From positions 1 to 34,052 of the forward strand of contig CAZXEU010000120.1 in assembly GCA_964639665.1 (NCBI GenBank): a stretch of DNA of 34,052 nt, read 5' to 3'. The notes beneath the pieces are model-generated. The model was not told the origin of the DNA. It did no database searches and saw only the letters and a list, made by a program, of their open reading frames with translations. The stretch comes from CAZXEU01 sp964639665. Its GTDB lineage: Bacteria > Bacteroidota > Rhodothermia > Rhodothermales > Bin80. Of the stretch, positions 32,828-34,052 are shown piece by piece (within the stretch, counting starts at the first letter, position 1; every line of letters starts with the position of its first letter). A program made the position numbers and the translations under genes.

Positions 32828-33460
32828 GCGCCGGCTGGCTGCAGACCTCCGTACGGCAAGGAGTTTACGCGTTGGGGTCACGCTAAGCCCGCATGCAGGA
32901 TCCTTGCGGGTGCAAAGCCTTCACTACGCGGGACTATAGCCTTACACGGTCCCACGACTTGGAGAGACATTTCCTCCCGGTAGCTGCAGTGACGAGATCC
33001 CTCGACTCTGGCTGGCAACTCCCGGAGGCGGAAGCATTGGTCCGGGCTGAGCTGGCGTGATTCGGCTGAATTGAATGTTGATGTAGAGGATATAGCTCAA
33101 GACGATGGAGGCGCGGCACTGAGATTCTTGACTGGGCGCTTTTCTCGCGACCGCACCCGATTCGCCCGGTTTCGGAATCCCCCGAGCGTGCGCTAACAGG
33201 CGCACGCCGCCGCTTGCGAACCAGGCAATCGATGTAATCGCGGCTCGCTTTGCGGCCTGTGCCAGAGTGCAGCCGCGGTCAGGTAGACCGGCTGGAAACC
33301 GTTCCTGGTCGAATAGACCGTTGCCGTCGGCAAAAACCTGCGCAGTGGCTGGTTTTGTCCCCGCCGCGACAGCTACGTATGGAATTACTTCGCCATGCGC
33401 CGGGAGAACCCCCAACGTGTCGGTGCGTCCGACGGCTCACGGGGCCGCAGCATAATAATG
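32828..33460. other. Convergent spacer between chitinase-like gene and holB
   Basis: A 157-codon minus-strand open frame (32942-33415) exists but has no recognisable domain or ribosome binding site. It could be a poorly conserved gene or chance. No strong terminator hairpin was noted. Confidence 0.35.
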
Positions 33461-34052
33461 CTACGCGGCCAGGTCTTCGGTCAACGGCGCAAACAGCCTG
33501 CCGTCATGCCGTCCCCGCATGGCGTGCCCGAGCTTGATCGAAAGCGTGGTCAGCGCGAGTTGGGTATTGACGTTTGCGCTGACAAGCGCCAACGCCTCTT
33601 CCAGCAGGCGCGTCATGGCTGGCAAATCCGCATCCGGAATATTGCGCGTGAAGCGGGCCACAGGCTCAGCCTGATCAATGTTCACCAGCGCTGCATCCCT
33701 ACCAGCGTTCCGGTACAGCACCAGATCCCGCACCCAGGACAAAGAAAGGCCGAGCACGTCCTTTAGCCGCTCGCGGCCGAGCCGGGCCATACTCTCGATC
33801 AAGGCCGACTGATTCTCCACTCGCCGCGTGTAGGATTGCCGTAGAAAATCTAGCACCAGAGCGCGATCCTCGTGCAGGTCTGGGTTCCGGGACAGGTCCA
33901 ATGCGCGCGTGTAGGAACCGTCTGCAAGGGCTGCGTACGTGGCGGCGTCGGCCGCGTCAATGCCGTCTCGCTGGCGCAGCGCAGCCTGAATATCTTCCCG
34001 CGGGAGCATGGAGAACGCTACCCGCTGGCAGCGCGAGAGGATAGTGGGAAGC
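33461..34052 (-). CDS. holB: DNA polymerase III delta' subunit (HolB), 3' part, truncated by window edge
   Basis: The frame is open to the right edge. Its first codons read LPTILSRCQRVAF, the sensor-type motif (LPTILSRCQ) typical of the clamp-loader AAA+ proteins HolB and DnaX. About 196 codons are visible. They cover the end of the AAA+ lid and the C-terminal helical domain (DGIDAADAATYAALADGSYTR, then a long helix pair, ENQSALIESMAR). The protein loads the beta clamp during replication. An internal ATG at 34009 is not the start. The N-terminal Walker A part lies outside the window. It is on the same strand as ricT, as in the holB-ricT pairs of many bacteria. Confidence 0.85.
   Translation of the reverse strand, partial: LPTILSRCQRVAFSMLPREDIQAALRQRDGIDAADAATYAALADGSYTRALDLSRNPDLHEDRALVLDFLRQSYTRRVENQSALIESMARLGRERLKDVLGLSLSWVRDLVLYRNAGRDAALVNIDQAEPVARFTRNIPDADLPAMTRLLEEALALVSANVNTQLALTTLSIKLGHAMRGRHDGRLFAPLTEDLAA

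Overview
The window reads as one contig from a GC-rich, Gram-negative, probably aerobic bacterium of the Bacteroidota/Rhodothermota type. Three things point there. Two large secreted proteins end in a typical type IX secretion C-terminal domain (SYPNPFRDRTRI... with a short beta-rich tail). There are Bacteroidota-style lipoproteins. A PSP1/RicT protein carries a Cys-rich N-terminus and lies near holB. The genus cannot be fixed from the sequence, and a marine or host-associated lifestyle is only a guess.

Layout. 1-137: what looks like the outer end of an insertion sequence (two tandem 22-bp repeats, IS21-like). 138-3250: two tandem copies of a small FxLYD-type lipoprotein gene, duplicated together with their upstream regions, in otherwise gene-poor DNA. 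3247-7506 (minus): three overlapping genes, a GPP34-cytochrome P450 fusion followed by two sulfotransferases, which look like a small tailoring pathway. 7507-10827: an accessory stretch with a Cys/His-rich ORF, an AAA/DUF4143 ATPase broken by an in-frame stop, and an overlapping pair (DUF5678-like protein plus retropepsin-like protease).

10828-18965 (minus): an eight-gene form I (Mo-Cu) carbon monoxide dehydrogenase operon in the order coxM-coxS-coxL-coxG-coxD-coxE-coxF/XdhC-mocA. CoxL carries the form I active-site signature AYRCSFR. The XdhC/CoxF-type protein has an in-frame C-terminal heavy-metal-associated (CopZ/Atx1-like, GMSCSHC) domain, which makes it a strong candidate for a built-in copper donor for the Mo-S-Cu site. 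The last three genes overlap by 8 bp at each junction.

19502-25498: a family of surface proteins. One intact outer-membrane barrel-like gene and one WD40/Ig/T9SS gene form a cassette. A second WD40/Ig/T9SS gene of exactly the same length follows, preceded by the decayed tail of a second barrel gene. A third barrel fragment lies inverted upstream. 26715-28136: a group II PLP-dependent (aromatic amino acid type) decarboxylase. 28859-31221 (minus): ricT and an amidase, overlapping by one base. 31784-32827: a GH18 chitinase-like lipoprotein. 33461-34052 (minus): the 3' part of holB, running off the window. The chitinase sits between holB and ricT, genes that are neighbours in many bacteria.

The most notable items are the XdhC-HMA fusion inside a form I cox operon and the GPP34-P450 fusion coupled to two sulfotransferases. 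No tRNA, rRNA or CRISPR array was recognised.
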